A DNA stretch of 14,302 nt from an uncultured Lachnospira sp. (GCA_910587485.1 CAJUKN010000033.1:1-14302); one strand, 5' to 3'; shown: positions 1-6,013, numbered from the stretch's first letter. Notes: generated by a model from the letters alone, not told the origin. Translations and numbers: made by a program.

Positions 1-39
1 TTCACGGCGGTAACAGGGGTTCAAATCCCCTTGGAGTCA
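1..39 (+). tRNA. tRNA-Glu (UUC), 3' part only
   Basis: The window opens at the anticodon TTC, followed by the 3' anticodon stem GGCGG, variable TAAC, T-arm AGGGG-TTCAAAT-CCCCT, acceptor strand TGGAGTC and discriminator A. The series CACGGCGGTAACAGGGGTTC is characteristic of Firmicute tRNA-Glu. The 5' half lies outside the window. No CCA is encoded. Confidence 0.75.
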
Positions 40-70
40 TTTGGAATTTTAAAATAAATATAGTAGATGA

Positions 71-88
71 TAAGGCAGAGGTCTGCAA
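71..88 (+). pseudogene. tRNA-Cys remnant (D-stem end and anticodon arm)
   Basis: TAAGGCAGAGGTCTGCAA matches the 3' side of the D-arm and the anticodon arm (anticodon GCA) of a bacterial tRNA-Cys. No T-arm or acceptor follows. It is followed by the same spacer that follows the next broken copy, so it is the first unit of a degenerate tandem series. Confidence 0.6.
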
Positions 89-210
89 TTTTCTTATCAT
101 AAAAATTTGATTGCAGAATATAATTAAATAAGGCGACTTAGCCAAGTGGTAAGGCGTGGGTCTGCAACTTCCTTACTGTCAGAATTAGATTGCAGAATAT
201 AATTGAATAA
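89..210 (+). repeat. ~79-bp repeated spacer with -10 box before tRNA-Cys copies
   Basis: TTGCAGAATATAATT[A/G]AATAA occurs at about 111 and again at 190, 79 bp apart, each time directly before a GGCGAC tRNA-Cys start. It contains TATAAT at 198-203, placed as a -10 element for the intact tRNA. The -35 is not clear. The unit is therefore a promoter plus the 5' half of tRNA-Cys, in tandem. Confidence 0.6.
132..168 (+). pseudogene. 5' half of tRNA-Cys
   Basis: The segment has the 5' acceptor strand, D-arm and anticodon loop (GGCGAC...GTCTGCAAC) of the tRNA-Cys found intact at 211-281, with few differences. It then diverges completely after the anticodon loop. The 3' anticodon strand, T-arm and acceptor partner are missing, so it cannot form a tRNA. 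The break point is the anticodon loop, close to where the copy at the element's right end begins. Confidence 0.75.
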
Positions 211-281
211 GGCGACATAGCCAAGCGGTAAGGCGTGGGTCTGCAACACCCTGATCACCAGTTCGAATCTGGTTGTCGCCT
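211..281 (+). tRNA. tRNA-Cys (GCA), intact; element insertion site
   Basis: The acceptor GGCGACA (211-217) pairs perfectly with TGTCGCC (274-280), and the discriminator is T281. The D-arm GCC...GGC, anticodon loop CTGCAAC (anticodon GCA) and T-arm ACCAG-TTCGAAT-CTGGT are all present. CCA is not encoded. One anticodon-stem pair (T-T at the outer end) is mismatched. The 3' part from 232 recurs at 13137-13186, so this gene is the target of the integrative element and its 3' part was probably supplied by it. Confidence 0.9.
232..281. repeat. attL: tRNA-Cys 3' part
   Basis: This 50-bp stretch runs from the end of the D-arm to the discriminator base. It matches 13137-13186 with two differences, both just after the anticodon stem. 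Similarity continues through the downstream terminator because a related element follows the right copy. Confidence 0.75.
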
Positions 282-284
282 CTT

Positions 285-325
285 ATAAAATCCCCATAAA
301 CATTGAGTTTGTGGGGATTTTATTT
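285..325 (+). terminator. Rho-independent terminator after tRNA-Cys
   Basis: The stem ATAAAATCCCCA pairs with TGGGGATTTTAT (285-296 with 312-323), with an inner AAAC/GTTT helix and loop ATTGA. The A-rich left arm and T-rich right arm suit a bidirectional terminator. A nearly identical copy follows the right tRNA fragment at 13191. Confidence 0.75.
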
Positions 326-346
326 GTGTAAAAGTTGATTTTAAAA

Positions 347-481
347 TTTGTCATGTGACAAAATAATGCTAATATTGGTGACAAAAATTTTTCTAAGATT
401 CAAATTTGGATTTTTTCAGATGCACCATCTTTTACCAATTTTTACCAACTATTCACATCTTTTTTGTCATGAATTTGTCAC
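347..481. promoter_or_regulatory. Cluster of TTTGTCAC-type sites, candidate integrase arm sites (left end)
   Basis: The palindrome TTTGTCA-TG-TGACAAA is at 347-362. GTGACAAA is at 378-385, TTTGTCAT at 463-470 and TTTGTCAC at 474-481, the last two 11 bp apart. The same 11-bp-spaced pair occurs at 13065-13083 just inside the right end. Two TTTTACCAA boxes lie between them (about 430 and 440). Repeats shared by both ends of an integrative element suit arm-type integrase or excisionase sites. This role is inferred. Confidence 0.45.
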
Positions 482-546
482 GGGAATAGCCATGACCTCA
501 AATTATGCTTGTATAATATAGAAAAATTTTATTACAATACTAATTT

Positions 547-1527
547 TTAATATGGTGTTGCATCTTTAAAAGGAAAAGAAGTGATGATTCTTTCGATAGT
601 TCCATTATCCAATTCTACATCTAAATAGTAAAGACCATGATTGTAATATAAATCGTTGATTGTCTCTTTTAAGTCTCTATCCAATATTTCAAGTTCTTTA
701 GGGTCAGAAATAACTTTGTTTTTCTTATCTTTTTTACGGGTTGCTGTAATGCGGCAAAAATAGATAAAGTCATTGCCAAAATTTTTTTTAGTAGAGCAAA
801 GTAATTTCGCCAGTTTTTTATGCTCATTTAAACCAAAGGCTGCACCATATTCTTCTGGCTTTTTAATAATTCTGTCCAGATAGGCATTAGCATTTAAGTA
901 ATTTGGGTCTACAATGAAAAGCGTATTCGGATTTTTACGATATTTATTAATTACTTTAAAAATATCTTTTTCATGAATGACTGTATCCTTTAATTTTTCA
1001 TGAAAGGAATAAATACGAGATAAAGTTTCTCTGTAATTTTTCTCTTTTATTGTATTAAGAAAAGTATTACCCATATGACGAAAAGAAACGATATTTAAAT
1101 ATAAATATCTGGCGGCAGCATTTATATCAATCTTTGAGGAAACTTTAACTCCAGAGTCTTTCAGCTGATTTTTTTCTTTATCAGCTTCCTCTTTTAGGTC
1201 TTTAAAAGTATCTTTATTTAAAGGAATAGATATCATTTTAAGGATAAGTTCCTCTGGAGATTCTTGAATGGTACGATATAAGTTGATTTTGTTCCAGTCA
1301 TCGTCATTGATGACCTGTGATTTAGCATGGCAATGATTCATATGAATTCCTAATGCACCTGCACAAGTTTTAACACTGGTTTGCCAATATATGTTAGATG
1401 TTGCAAATATATTATTAATAGCCCCATACATCCTAGCATCATATTTACTTCCTAAAATGTGAAGAAGTGGTTTATTAGTAGTTTCATTTATATTGATATT
1501 TTTTAATAAATGCAATACCACAGCCAA
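547..1527 (-). CDS. D12-type adenine-N6 DNA methyltransferase, catalytic part; broken from its N-terminus by a frameshift
   Basis: The product resembles D12-class (Dam-like) adenine methyltransferases, which methylate adenine in DNA using S-adenosylmethionine. Visible marks in the 326-residue reading are KTCAGALG (about 53-60), aligned with the AdoMet-binding FxGxG region; VINDDDWNKINLYRTI (72-87), the family's ND..LVNLYR segment; AAARYLYLN (137-145); and the catalytic motif IV as DPNY (207-210) where DPPY is expected. No ATG or ribosome site precedes the fragment: residue 1 is a TTG codon, and the frame stays open upstream to 1650, overlapping the end of the 1548-1913 gene. The two are best read as one gene split by a frameshift. 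A decayed copy with both parts joined lies at 13326-13913. The altered motif IV and the frameshift make activity doubtful. Confidence 0.7.
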   Translation of the reverse strand: MAVVLHLLKNININETTNKPLLHILGSKYDARMYGAINNIFATSNIYWQTSVKTCAGALGIHMNHCHAKSQVINDDDWNKINLYRTIQESPEELILKMISIPLNKDTFKDLKEEADKEKNQLKDSGVKVSSKIDINAAARYLYLNIVSFRHMGNTFLNTIKEKNYRETLSRIYSFHEKLKDTVIHEKDIFKVINKYRKNPNTLFIVDPNYLNANAYLDRIIKKPEEYGAAFGLNEHKKLAKLLCSTKKNFGNDFIYFCRITATRKKDKKNKVISDPKELEILDRDLKETINDLYYNHGLYYLDVELDNGTIERIITSFPFKDATPY

Positions 1528-1547
1528 CGTATGATTAATAGTGCTGC

Positions 1548-1913
1548 TTATGTTAGGATTTTTTTTCTTAATTGCTTCATTAGTATTTTCTTGAGTTTCC
1601 TTAATTTCCTCATTAGCATTTTCTTTGTTGTTTTCTTTTCTTTCTCTGGATTAGAAAGATAGTTTATAAAGGTTTTCTTAAATCTGATAGAATAGTTTTT
1701 CTTTGTATGGCGTTCTTCTGCTGAGAGATATTGGCGTAAATAAAAATCATCGTTAATATACAGGTCATTAGGTGAAAGAAAAAAATAATAGGCAATACCA
1801 TGAAATATTGTTTCTGAATAATTCTTTGTATGAAGCAGTGATTGTAATAGCTCTACAAGAGCAGGGCAAAGAGATACAGTCATTATGTTATTTTGATAAT
1901 CTAATATGGACAT
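1548..1913 (-). CDS. N-terminal part of the frameshifted methyltransferase gene
   Basis: A 121-residue product starts at ATG 1911-1913, preceded on its strand by a good ribosome site (AAAGGGGGA). Residues 1 to about 85 match the start of the 13389-13913 reading frame, where the same N-terminus runs directly into the methyltransferase C-terminus. Here the last ~30 residues are an unnatural Lys/Leu-rich run. The -1 frame over the same bases reads an Asn/Glu-rich linker (ENNKENANEEIKETQEN) that continues into the 547-1527 gene. This places the frameshift between 1650 and 1548, in an A/G-rich stretch on the coding strand. The N-terminal domain is not recognised. Mutation, programmed -1 shifting or sequence error are all possible, and mutation is most likely given the decayed sister copy. 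Confidence 0.65.
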   Translation of the reverse strand: MSILDYQNNIMTVSLCPALVELLQSLLHTKNYSETIFHGIAYYFFLSPNDLYINDDFYLRQYLSAEERHTKKNYSIRFKKTFINYLSNPEKEKKTTKKMLMRKLRKLKKILMKQLRKKILT

Positions 1914-2020
1914 AGAGTCCCCCTTTCCGCTTTTTATAAAAATTTTTTGAAAAATAAAAAGCTATAAGGTGGATAACTCATATCAATGTAAAACTCAAAA
2001 TATAATTAAATCTCAGTTAA

Positions 2021-2188
2021 AAAAATTAAATCTCAGTTGAAAAATTTAAATCTCAAGTAGAAATAATCCAGCATCAATATGAGAAACTTAAATCTTAAGT
2101 AGAAATAATCCAGCATCAATATGAGAAACTTAAATCTCAATCAAGAGAATTTCAATCTCAGAAAAATAATGAAATGTCAATAAAGTAA
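2021..2188 (+). pseudogene. Decayed coiled-coil gene fragment
   Basis: Frame 2048-2188 reads FKSQVEIIQHQYEKLKS, a stop (TAA 2096, from CAA), then VEIIQHQYEKLKSQSREFQSQKN and a final stop at 2186-2188. The heptad spacing of hydrophobic residues indicates a coiled coil. TTAAATCTCA boxes further upstream (2006, 2026) continue the pattern, but their 20-bp spacing breaks the frame. No start codon with a ribosome site is seen. The gene of origin is not identified. Confidence 0.5.
2046..2129 (+). repeat. 42-bp tandem duplication
   Basis: Two adjacent 42-bp units (2046-2087, 2088-2129) differ at one base, a C-to-T change that creates the in-frame TAA at 2096. The length is 14 codons, two heptads of the coiled-coil fragment, so this is a recent in-phase duplication followed by decay. 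Confidence 0.8.
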
Positions 2189-2204
2189 TCATGAAACTTA
2201 ATTT

Positions 2205-2699
2205 TTTGTAGTTAGATTAAGGAAAATAATATCAAGATTTGTAATATAACGGTTAAAGATTGAACTCAGTTTTGTAGTAAGAAGTTATGAAGAAAATACA
2301 AGATTTGTAATGTAATATTGAGAGTTAAAATTAAAATATGTAGTAGATTGATTAAAAAAAATCATTTGTTTTGTAATATGATTAAGCAAGTTTTTGAATA
2401 GGATTTGTAGTAAAGAAAAGTGAAAAGATTATTGAATTTGTAGTAAAGCAATAAAAGTTTTGGATGAGAATTGTAGTAAAAAGAAGTAGGCAAAAGTGGA
2501 AAGAATGTAATATGCTAATGAGAGAAAAGCGATGAATTTGTAATAATAGTATAGATATAAGAGATTTGAAATGTAATAAATAGATACTGAAAAGATAGGA
2601 ATTTGTAGTATAAGGATAAATAATAAGATTTGAGTTGTTATGCTGCAAAGGTTGAAAGTAAGACAATTTGAAGTTATGAGATAGCATTACTGCACAAAG
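2205..2699 (+). repeat. Array of ~15 TTTGTARTA boxes at 33-bp period
   Basis: A 9-bp core, consensus TTTGTA[A/G]TA, starts at 2205, 2238, 2271, 2304, 2337, 2370, 2404, 2437, 2470, 2504, 2537, 2570 and 2602, with degenerate copies at 2634 and 2667. Spacing is 33 bp, with occasional 32 or 34. The 24 bases between cores are A/G-rich and not conserved. There is no long open frame on the plus strand, and the frame of the core changes along the array, so conservation is at the DNA or RNA level. It lies directly upstream of the amidoligase gene. An iteron-like or multi-site protein-binding array is possible. It is not a standard CRISPR: the conserved unit is too short. Confidence 0.8.
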
Positions 2700-2737
2700 A
2701 TTATAGGATATAAGGGCAATATTTTTGTCTACTTTAG

Positions 2738-2769
2738 AGTGCAGAAATAAATTGCAGTACCTGCACACT
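2738..2769. promoter_or_regulatory. Palindromic operator-like sites upstream of the amidoligase gene
   Basis: The inverted repeat GTGCAG...CTGCAC (2739-2744 with 2761-2766) has a second, smaller palindrome inside it, TGCAG-TAC-CTGCA (2753-2765). Another CTGCAC is at about 2690. The position ~70-100 bp before the start at 2837 suits an operator. The fused HTH of the downstream GGCT protein is a candidate binder, by inference only. No convincing -35/-10 pair was found. Confidence 0.4.
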
Positions 2770-2836
2770 AGAGCTAACATACACACAACCTAAAAAGAAC
2801 AAATGTACGTAATATACAAGAATGGAGGATGTGTAT

Positions 2837-3733
2837 ATGAAGACACAGAAATTTGGAATTGAGATTGAAATGACAGGAATAACAAGAAAAAGAGTAGCGG
2901 AGGTAATAGCACAGTATTTTGAGACAACATTTGTGTATGCAGGAGGTACATATGATGCCTATGAGATTCGGGATAAAAAGGGGAATATTTGGAAATGTAT
3001 GAGCGATGCCTCTATTGCTTGCCAGAAAAAGACAGCAGGTGGTAAGGTGTTTGCCAGCAAACAATATTCTGTAGAGGTGGTCAGTCCAATATTAGTCTAT
3101 GAGGATATCGAAGATTTGCAGGAGATTGTAAGACAACTCCGACATGCTGGTGCATTTGTCAACCAGAGTTGTGGGATTCATATTCACATTGATGCAAAGC
3201 CACATACACTAGAAACATTGAAAAATCTGGTTAATCTGATGGCTCAAAAAGAAGATATCTTATATAAGGCATTGCAGGTTTCTTTTGAGCGTTTGAGGTA
3301 CTGCCAGAAAGTCAATGAAAGACTGATTGATGTAATCAACAGGAAAAAACCAAAGACATTAGAGGCATTAGCCGATATGTGGTATTTTGATACAATTGGT
3401 TTAAGGACTGCTCATTATAATGAAAGTCGGTACAGGGGTTTAAATCTGCATGCAACATTTACAAAAGGAACAGTTGAGTTCCGTTTGTTTAATTCTACCA
3501 TGCACGCTGGAGAAGTGAAGGCTTACATCCAATTTTGTCTGGCGGTAAATGCCCAAGCATTAAAACAAAAGAAAGCAAGCTGCAAAAAGAGCGTTTCAGA
3601 TAATGAAAAGTACACGATGAGATGCTGGCTGTTGCGTTTGGGATTAAATGGGGATGAGTTTAAAACCTGCAGGCATCATATGACGAAAAATTTAAGCGGT
3701 GATTCTGCATGGAGACATGGGAGGAGTGCCTAA
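2837..3733 (+). CDS. Amidoligase (Amidoligase_2 family, glutamine-synthetase-like COOH-NH2 ligase)
   Basis: The 298-residue protein matches the Amidoligase_2 family, predicted ATP-dependent ligases that join a carboxylate to an amine. Visible marks are FGIEIEMTG (6-14) with the paired metal-binding glutamates of the glutamine-synthetase fold; SVEVVSPIL (78-86); CGIHIHIDA (112-120); NLHATFTKGTVEFRLFNST (203-221) with the conserved E-F-R; and the C-terminal GDEFKTCRHHM. Length is normal for the family. The start at 2837 is chosen because GGAGG (2824-2828) sits 8 bases before it; the upstream in-frame ATG at 2822 overlaps that ribosome site. A GGCT-like gene follows after 98 bp. Comparative work on amidoligases (Iyer, Aravind and colleagues) describes such gene pairs and proposes modified peptides or metabolites. 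The substrate is unknown. Confidence 0.85.
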   Translation: MKTQKFGIEIEMTGITRKRVAEVIAQYFETTFVYAGGTYDAYEIRDKKGNIWKCMSDASIACQKKTAGGKVFASKQYSVEVVSPILVYEDIEDLQEIVRQLRHAGAFVNQSCGIHIHIDAKPHTLETLKNLVNLMAQKEDILYKALQVSFERLRYCQKVNERLIDVINRKKPKTLEALADMWYFDTIGLRTAHYNESRYRGLNLHATFTKGTVEFRLFNSTMHAGEVKAYIQFCLAVNAQALKQKKASCKKSVSDNEKYTMRCWLLRLGLNGDEFKTCRHHMTKNLSGDSAWRHGRSA

Positions 3734-3743
3734 GCACTTCTCC
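3720..3743 (+). other. Hairpin over the amidoligase stop codon
   Basis: GGAGGAGTGC pairs with GCACTTCTCC (one G-T pair) around a 4-base loop that includes the TAA stop. No T-run follows, so it is not a classical terminator. It could lower read-through to the GGCT gene or protect the mRNA 3' end. Confidence 0.45.
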
Positions 3744-3831
3744 TAATGAAGATAAGAATCACAGCTTTTGGCTTCAATATAAAATCTAAGAGATAATGAT
3801 ATTATAAAAAGACAGAAATAGAGGAATTATC

Positions 3832-4494
3832 ATGGAACACAATTCGTATTATATCGCATATGGAAGTAACTTGAATATCAGGCAAATGGAGGAAAGATGT
3901 CCGTCTGCCAGAGTTCACCATGTAGGAAGAATACCAGATTATGAGCTTGTATTTAAGGCTCTGGGGGTATGTGCCTATGCAACAATAAAGCCTTGTAAAG
4001 GTGTATATGTTCCTGTTGCAGTGTGGCGGATAAGCCCGCAAGATGAGTTGAATTTAGACCGATATGAGGGGTTTCCGTCTCATTATTATAAGAAAACACT
4101 GATAGTGGAAACAGGAGAGAATACATTGGAAGGAATGGCTTATATTATGAATGAAAGGGCAGTTTACCGCCTACCTTCAGGACAATATTATCAGATTGTG
4201 TTAGAAGGGTATCACAATTTTGGATTGGAGGAGCTTGTGCTGCGAGAAGCCATTTATAAAACAGACGAGATGGGAATGTCGGAAGATAATATGCTTCGGT
4301 TTTACCGCAATATGTACGGATTTACACAGATGGAGCTTGCTGTGCAATCAGGCGTATCTGTGAGGAACATACAGAAATATGAGAGTGATGGACATTTTAT
4401 TTTGAATGCAAAAGCTGATACAGTGGCAAAATTGGCAAAGACACTTAAAATTCCAATGGAAAAATTGATAAATAAGGCAGGATATTCCTTGTAA
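3832..4494 (+). CDS. Gamma-glutamylcyclotransferase-like protein fused to XRE-type HTH
   Basis: Residues 6 to about 140 form a GGCT/AIG2-like domain: substrate-loop motif YIAYGSNLN (7-15), VAVWRIS (62-68), and LDRYEGFP (75-82), with Glu79 in the place of the catalytic glutamate. Such enzymes release gamma-glutamyl groups as 5-oxoproline. Residues ~153-215 form an XRE/Cro-like helix-turn-helix (FTQMELAVQSGVSVRNIQKYE). A ribosome site (AGAGGA) precedes ATG 3832. It probably shares a transcript with the amidoligase, 98 bp upstream. Known amidoligase partners are usually described as stand-alone GGCT proteins. Here the fusion suggests a DNA-binding regulator that senses or processes the gamma-glutamyl product, or is autoregulatory. 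That role is inference; the domain calls are firm. Confidence 0.85.
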   Translation: MEHNSYYIAYGSNLNIRQMEERCPSARVHHVGRIPDYELVFKALGVCAYATIKPCKGVYVPVAVWRISPQDELNLDRYEGFPSHYYKKTLIVETGENTLEGMAYIMNERAVYRLPSGQYYQIVLEGYHNFGLEELVLREAIYKTDEMGMSEDNMLRFYRNMYGFTQMELAVQSGVSVRNIQKYESDGHFILNAKADTVAKLAKTLKIPMEKLINKAGYSL

Positions 4495-4633
4495 GATGTC
4501 CTATAGAAAGGGGCAAGAAAATTTGAACAGTATAATAGACAATTATAAGCAAATAAAATAAGAAAAATTAAGATAGGAAGAATTGGAAAGCAGATAAAAT
4601 AATAGATTCATTATTGGATTGATATAGGACATC
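4495..4633. repeat. 139-bp segment bounded by 11-bp perfect inverted repeats (MITE-like)
   Basis: GATGTCCTATA (4495-4505) and TATAGGACATC (4623-4633) are perfect inverted repeats. The segment begins at the base after the GGCT stop codon, is A-rich and has no open frame. A small non-autonomous transposable element is possible, but no clear target duplication is seen (TAA/ATAA at most). Confidence 0.4.
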
Positions 4634-4683
4634 ATAAATAATAATTATAACAGGCTGTAGTTAAGTTAAAATAGGATAGATGA

Positions 4684-5015
4684 ATTTATTTCCTAAGATG
4701 TATGGAGAGGATAGAGTTGGTTTATTTATTTTAATTTATGTATATTGTGATAGTAGATTTAGTATTGATGTATCAATATAGAATAGAGAGATTTATTTTT
4801 TAAGATATAGGATATAGAATAGAGTTGGTTTATTTATTTTGTTGTATATATATGATATAGGAGTTATGGTGTTGATGTATTAATAGAATAGAGAGATTTA
4901 TTCTCTAAGATGTATGGTAGGAACAAGATTGGTGTATTTGTTTTAATTTATGTATATTTGGATAACAGATATTTATATAAATGTATCAATACAGTATAGC
5001 GAATAGGCGTACATC
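4684..5015 (+). repeat. Three ~106-bp imperfect tandem repeats made of ~35-bp subrepeats
   Basis: Units begin at ATTTATTTCCTAAGATG (4684), ATTTATTTTTTAAGATA (4791) and ATTTATTCTCTAAGATG (4896), so the period is 107 then 105 bp. Inside each, ATGTAT-like cores followed by ATAGAATAGAG recur at 4698, 4738, 4768, 4805 (variant), 4842 (variant), 4875, 4910, 4950 and 4981, about 30-40 bp apart. The third unit runs out near 5015. There is no open frame with a ribosome site. With the array at 2205-2699, it flanks the amidoligase/GGCT-HTH pair. Confidence 0.7.
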
Positions 5016-5432
5016 AAAAATCTAATATACATAGGTATTAATACAGTAAGATTAGTAAGATAATTGATGTCTGTATTTATTTCATATTTTTTAAAATTTT
5101 CGGAGAATTGCAGGGGTAGGCATAAGAGAGAAATAAAACTGCGAGACAGTGGTATAAATAGACAAGGTTAAAAACACACATAAAAAGATAATATAGGCTT
5201 GTATATGGTAAGAACAGGGGTATTTTTATTAAGTAGAGAAATAATTTATTTAGCTTAATATTAAAACAGTCAGTTTATTTTAAAACACACAAGGTTTCTA
5301 GGATAGAAGAATAGCGTTTTAAATTTACACACTTTTAAGTCGACATCTGTATTGTATGGAAAGAGATAGAGGTTGCTTATAATTTTAAATGGCTGTAGAG
5401 ATAAAGAGTATAAAAACGCATAGGAGGTGGAA
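5016..5432. other. AT-rich stretch without a recognised gene
   Basis: No open frame with a credible ribosome site, no terminator and no clear repeat was found. It has an A/G-rich plus strand like the two arrays, suggesting decayed sequence. Confidence 0.5.
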
Positions 5433-5501
5433 ATGCAGATATACAGTAGTACCAAAATTAATCGTGTAAGTGTAGATAGGGTAACAGGCTGCATAAGATA
5501 G
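5433..5501 (+). CDS. Possible 22-residue small ORF or start of a lost gene
   Basis: The ATG at 5433 is preceded by a strong TAGGAGGTGG ribosome site (5421-5430). The frame reads MQIYSSTKINRVSVDRVTGC plus two residues, then TAG. No known family is recognised. The strong ribosome site suggests either a real small peptide or the truncated start of a deleted gene. Confidence 0.25.
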   Translation: MQIYSSTKINRVSVDRVTGCIR

Positions 5502-5538
5502 GTATTAGAAAATATGGAATAAAGCAGGGGTAGTAAAA

Positions 5539-5573
5539 AGGAGTCTGGATAAAGCAAGACTCCTAATTTTTTT
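5539..5573. terminator. Bidirectional terminator at the 3' end of the XRE gene
   Basis: AGGAGTC (5539-5545) pairs with GACTCCT (5558-5564), with AAAAA before and TTTTTTT after, so it can act in both directions. Its right arm overlaps the stop codon of the minus-strand regulator gene. Confidence 0.6.
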
Positions 5574-5889
5574 CTAACAGAGTTAAAAATCCTAAGAAGA
5601 GTTTTTTATTATTGCGGTTAAGATTGCGATAAGACATTATAATTTCTTTTTCTTCTTTGTTGTATTCCTGTTCTGGCTGCCGATAAGGGGTACAGTCTGA
5701 GAAGAATTCGCCCATCGTGATATGGAGACCTGCACAGATTCGCTCTAAAGTAGTGATAGTAGGTTGATTGTTTTTTTGGAATAGTGAATTAAGAGAGGAA
5801 TAGGGTATACCTGATTCCTTTGCGAGTTTATATAAAGACCAGCCTCTTTCTTCCATGAGATCCTTGATTTTCTGTAATACATCGTTCAT
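5563..5889 (-). CDS. XRE-family helix-turn-helix regulator
   Basis: The 108-residue protein has a Cro/C1-type DNA-binding domain at about 5-62: MEERGWSLYKLAKESGIPYS, then SLFQKNNQPTITTLERICAGLHITMGEFF. The hydrophilic C-terminal part (EQEYNKEEKEIIMSYRNLNRNNKKL) resembles the dimerisation tail of small XRE repressors. ATG 5887-5889 has an AGAGGT ribosome site. The gene is divergent from the surface-protein gene at 6106, and the 216 bp between them hold repeated operator-like sequences. It is probably a repressor of that gene and of itself. The target is inferred from position. Confidence 0.8.
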   Translation of the reverse strand: MNDVLQKIKDLMEERGWSLYKLAKESGIPYSSLNSLFQKNNQPTITTLERICAGLHITMGEFFSDCTPYRQPEQEYNKEEKEIIMSYRNLNRNNKKLFLGFLTLLEKN

Positions 5890-5909
5890 TTGACTACCTC
5901 TTTCATTTT

Positions 5910-6000
5910 GACGTTATGAATATTTTACAAAGGATATAATGTTTTTATTAGATGAAAGATAACGAGAAAATATACATTAGATAAAAATATAACGTCTAAT
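5910..6000. promoter_or_regulatory. Operator-like repeats between the divergent XRE and surface-protein genes
   Basis: A direct repeat ATTAGATGAAAGATAACG (5947-5964) and ATTAGATAAAAATATAACG (5976-5994), 29 bp apart, is combined with inverted GACGTTAT (5910-5917) / ATAACGTC (5989-5996) and ATTAGA (5976) / TCTAAT (5995). Such repeats fit binding sites of the adjacent XRE regulator. Binding is inferred. Confidence 0.5.
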
Positions 6001-6013
6001 TTGAATAAAATGA

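Noticed and set aside
2046..2129. AAGTAGAAAT stretches resembling the reverse of a Cas12a-type CRISPR repeat
   Set aside because: The matching hairpin arm (TCTACA) is missing, there are only two adjacent units without spacers, and the repeat translates as coiled-coil heptads.
2205..2699. CRISPR array
   Set aside because: The conserved part is only ~9 bp of a 33-bp unit and degenerates along the array; no cas gene or leader is present.
2382..3064. Minus-strand open frames of 134 and 96 residues
   Set aside because: They run antisense to the 33-bp array and the amidoligase gene, have no ribosome site and have low-complexity composition.
5270..5557. 95-residue minus-strand frame
   Set aside because: It overlaps the bidirectional terminator, has no ribosome site and shows no family features.
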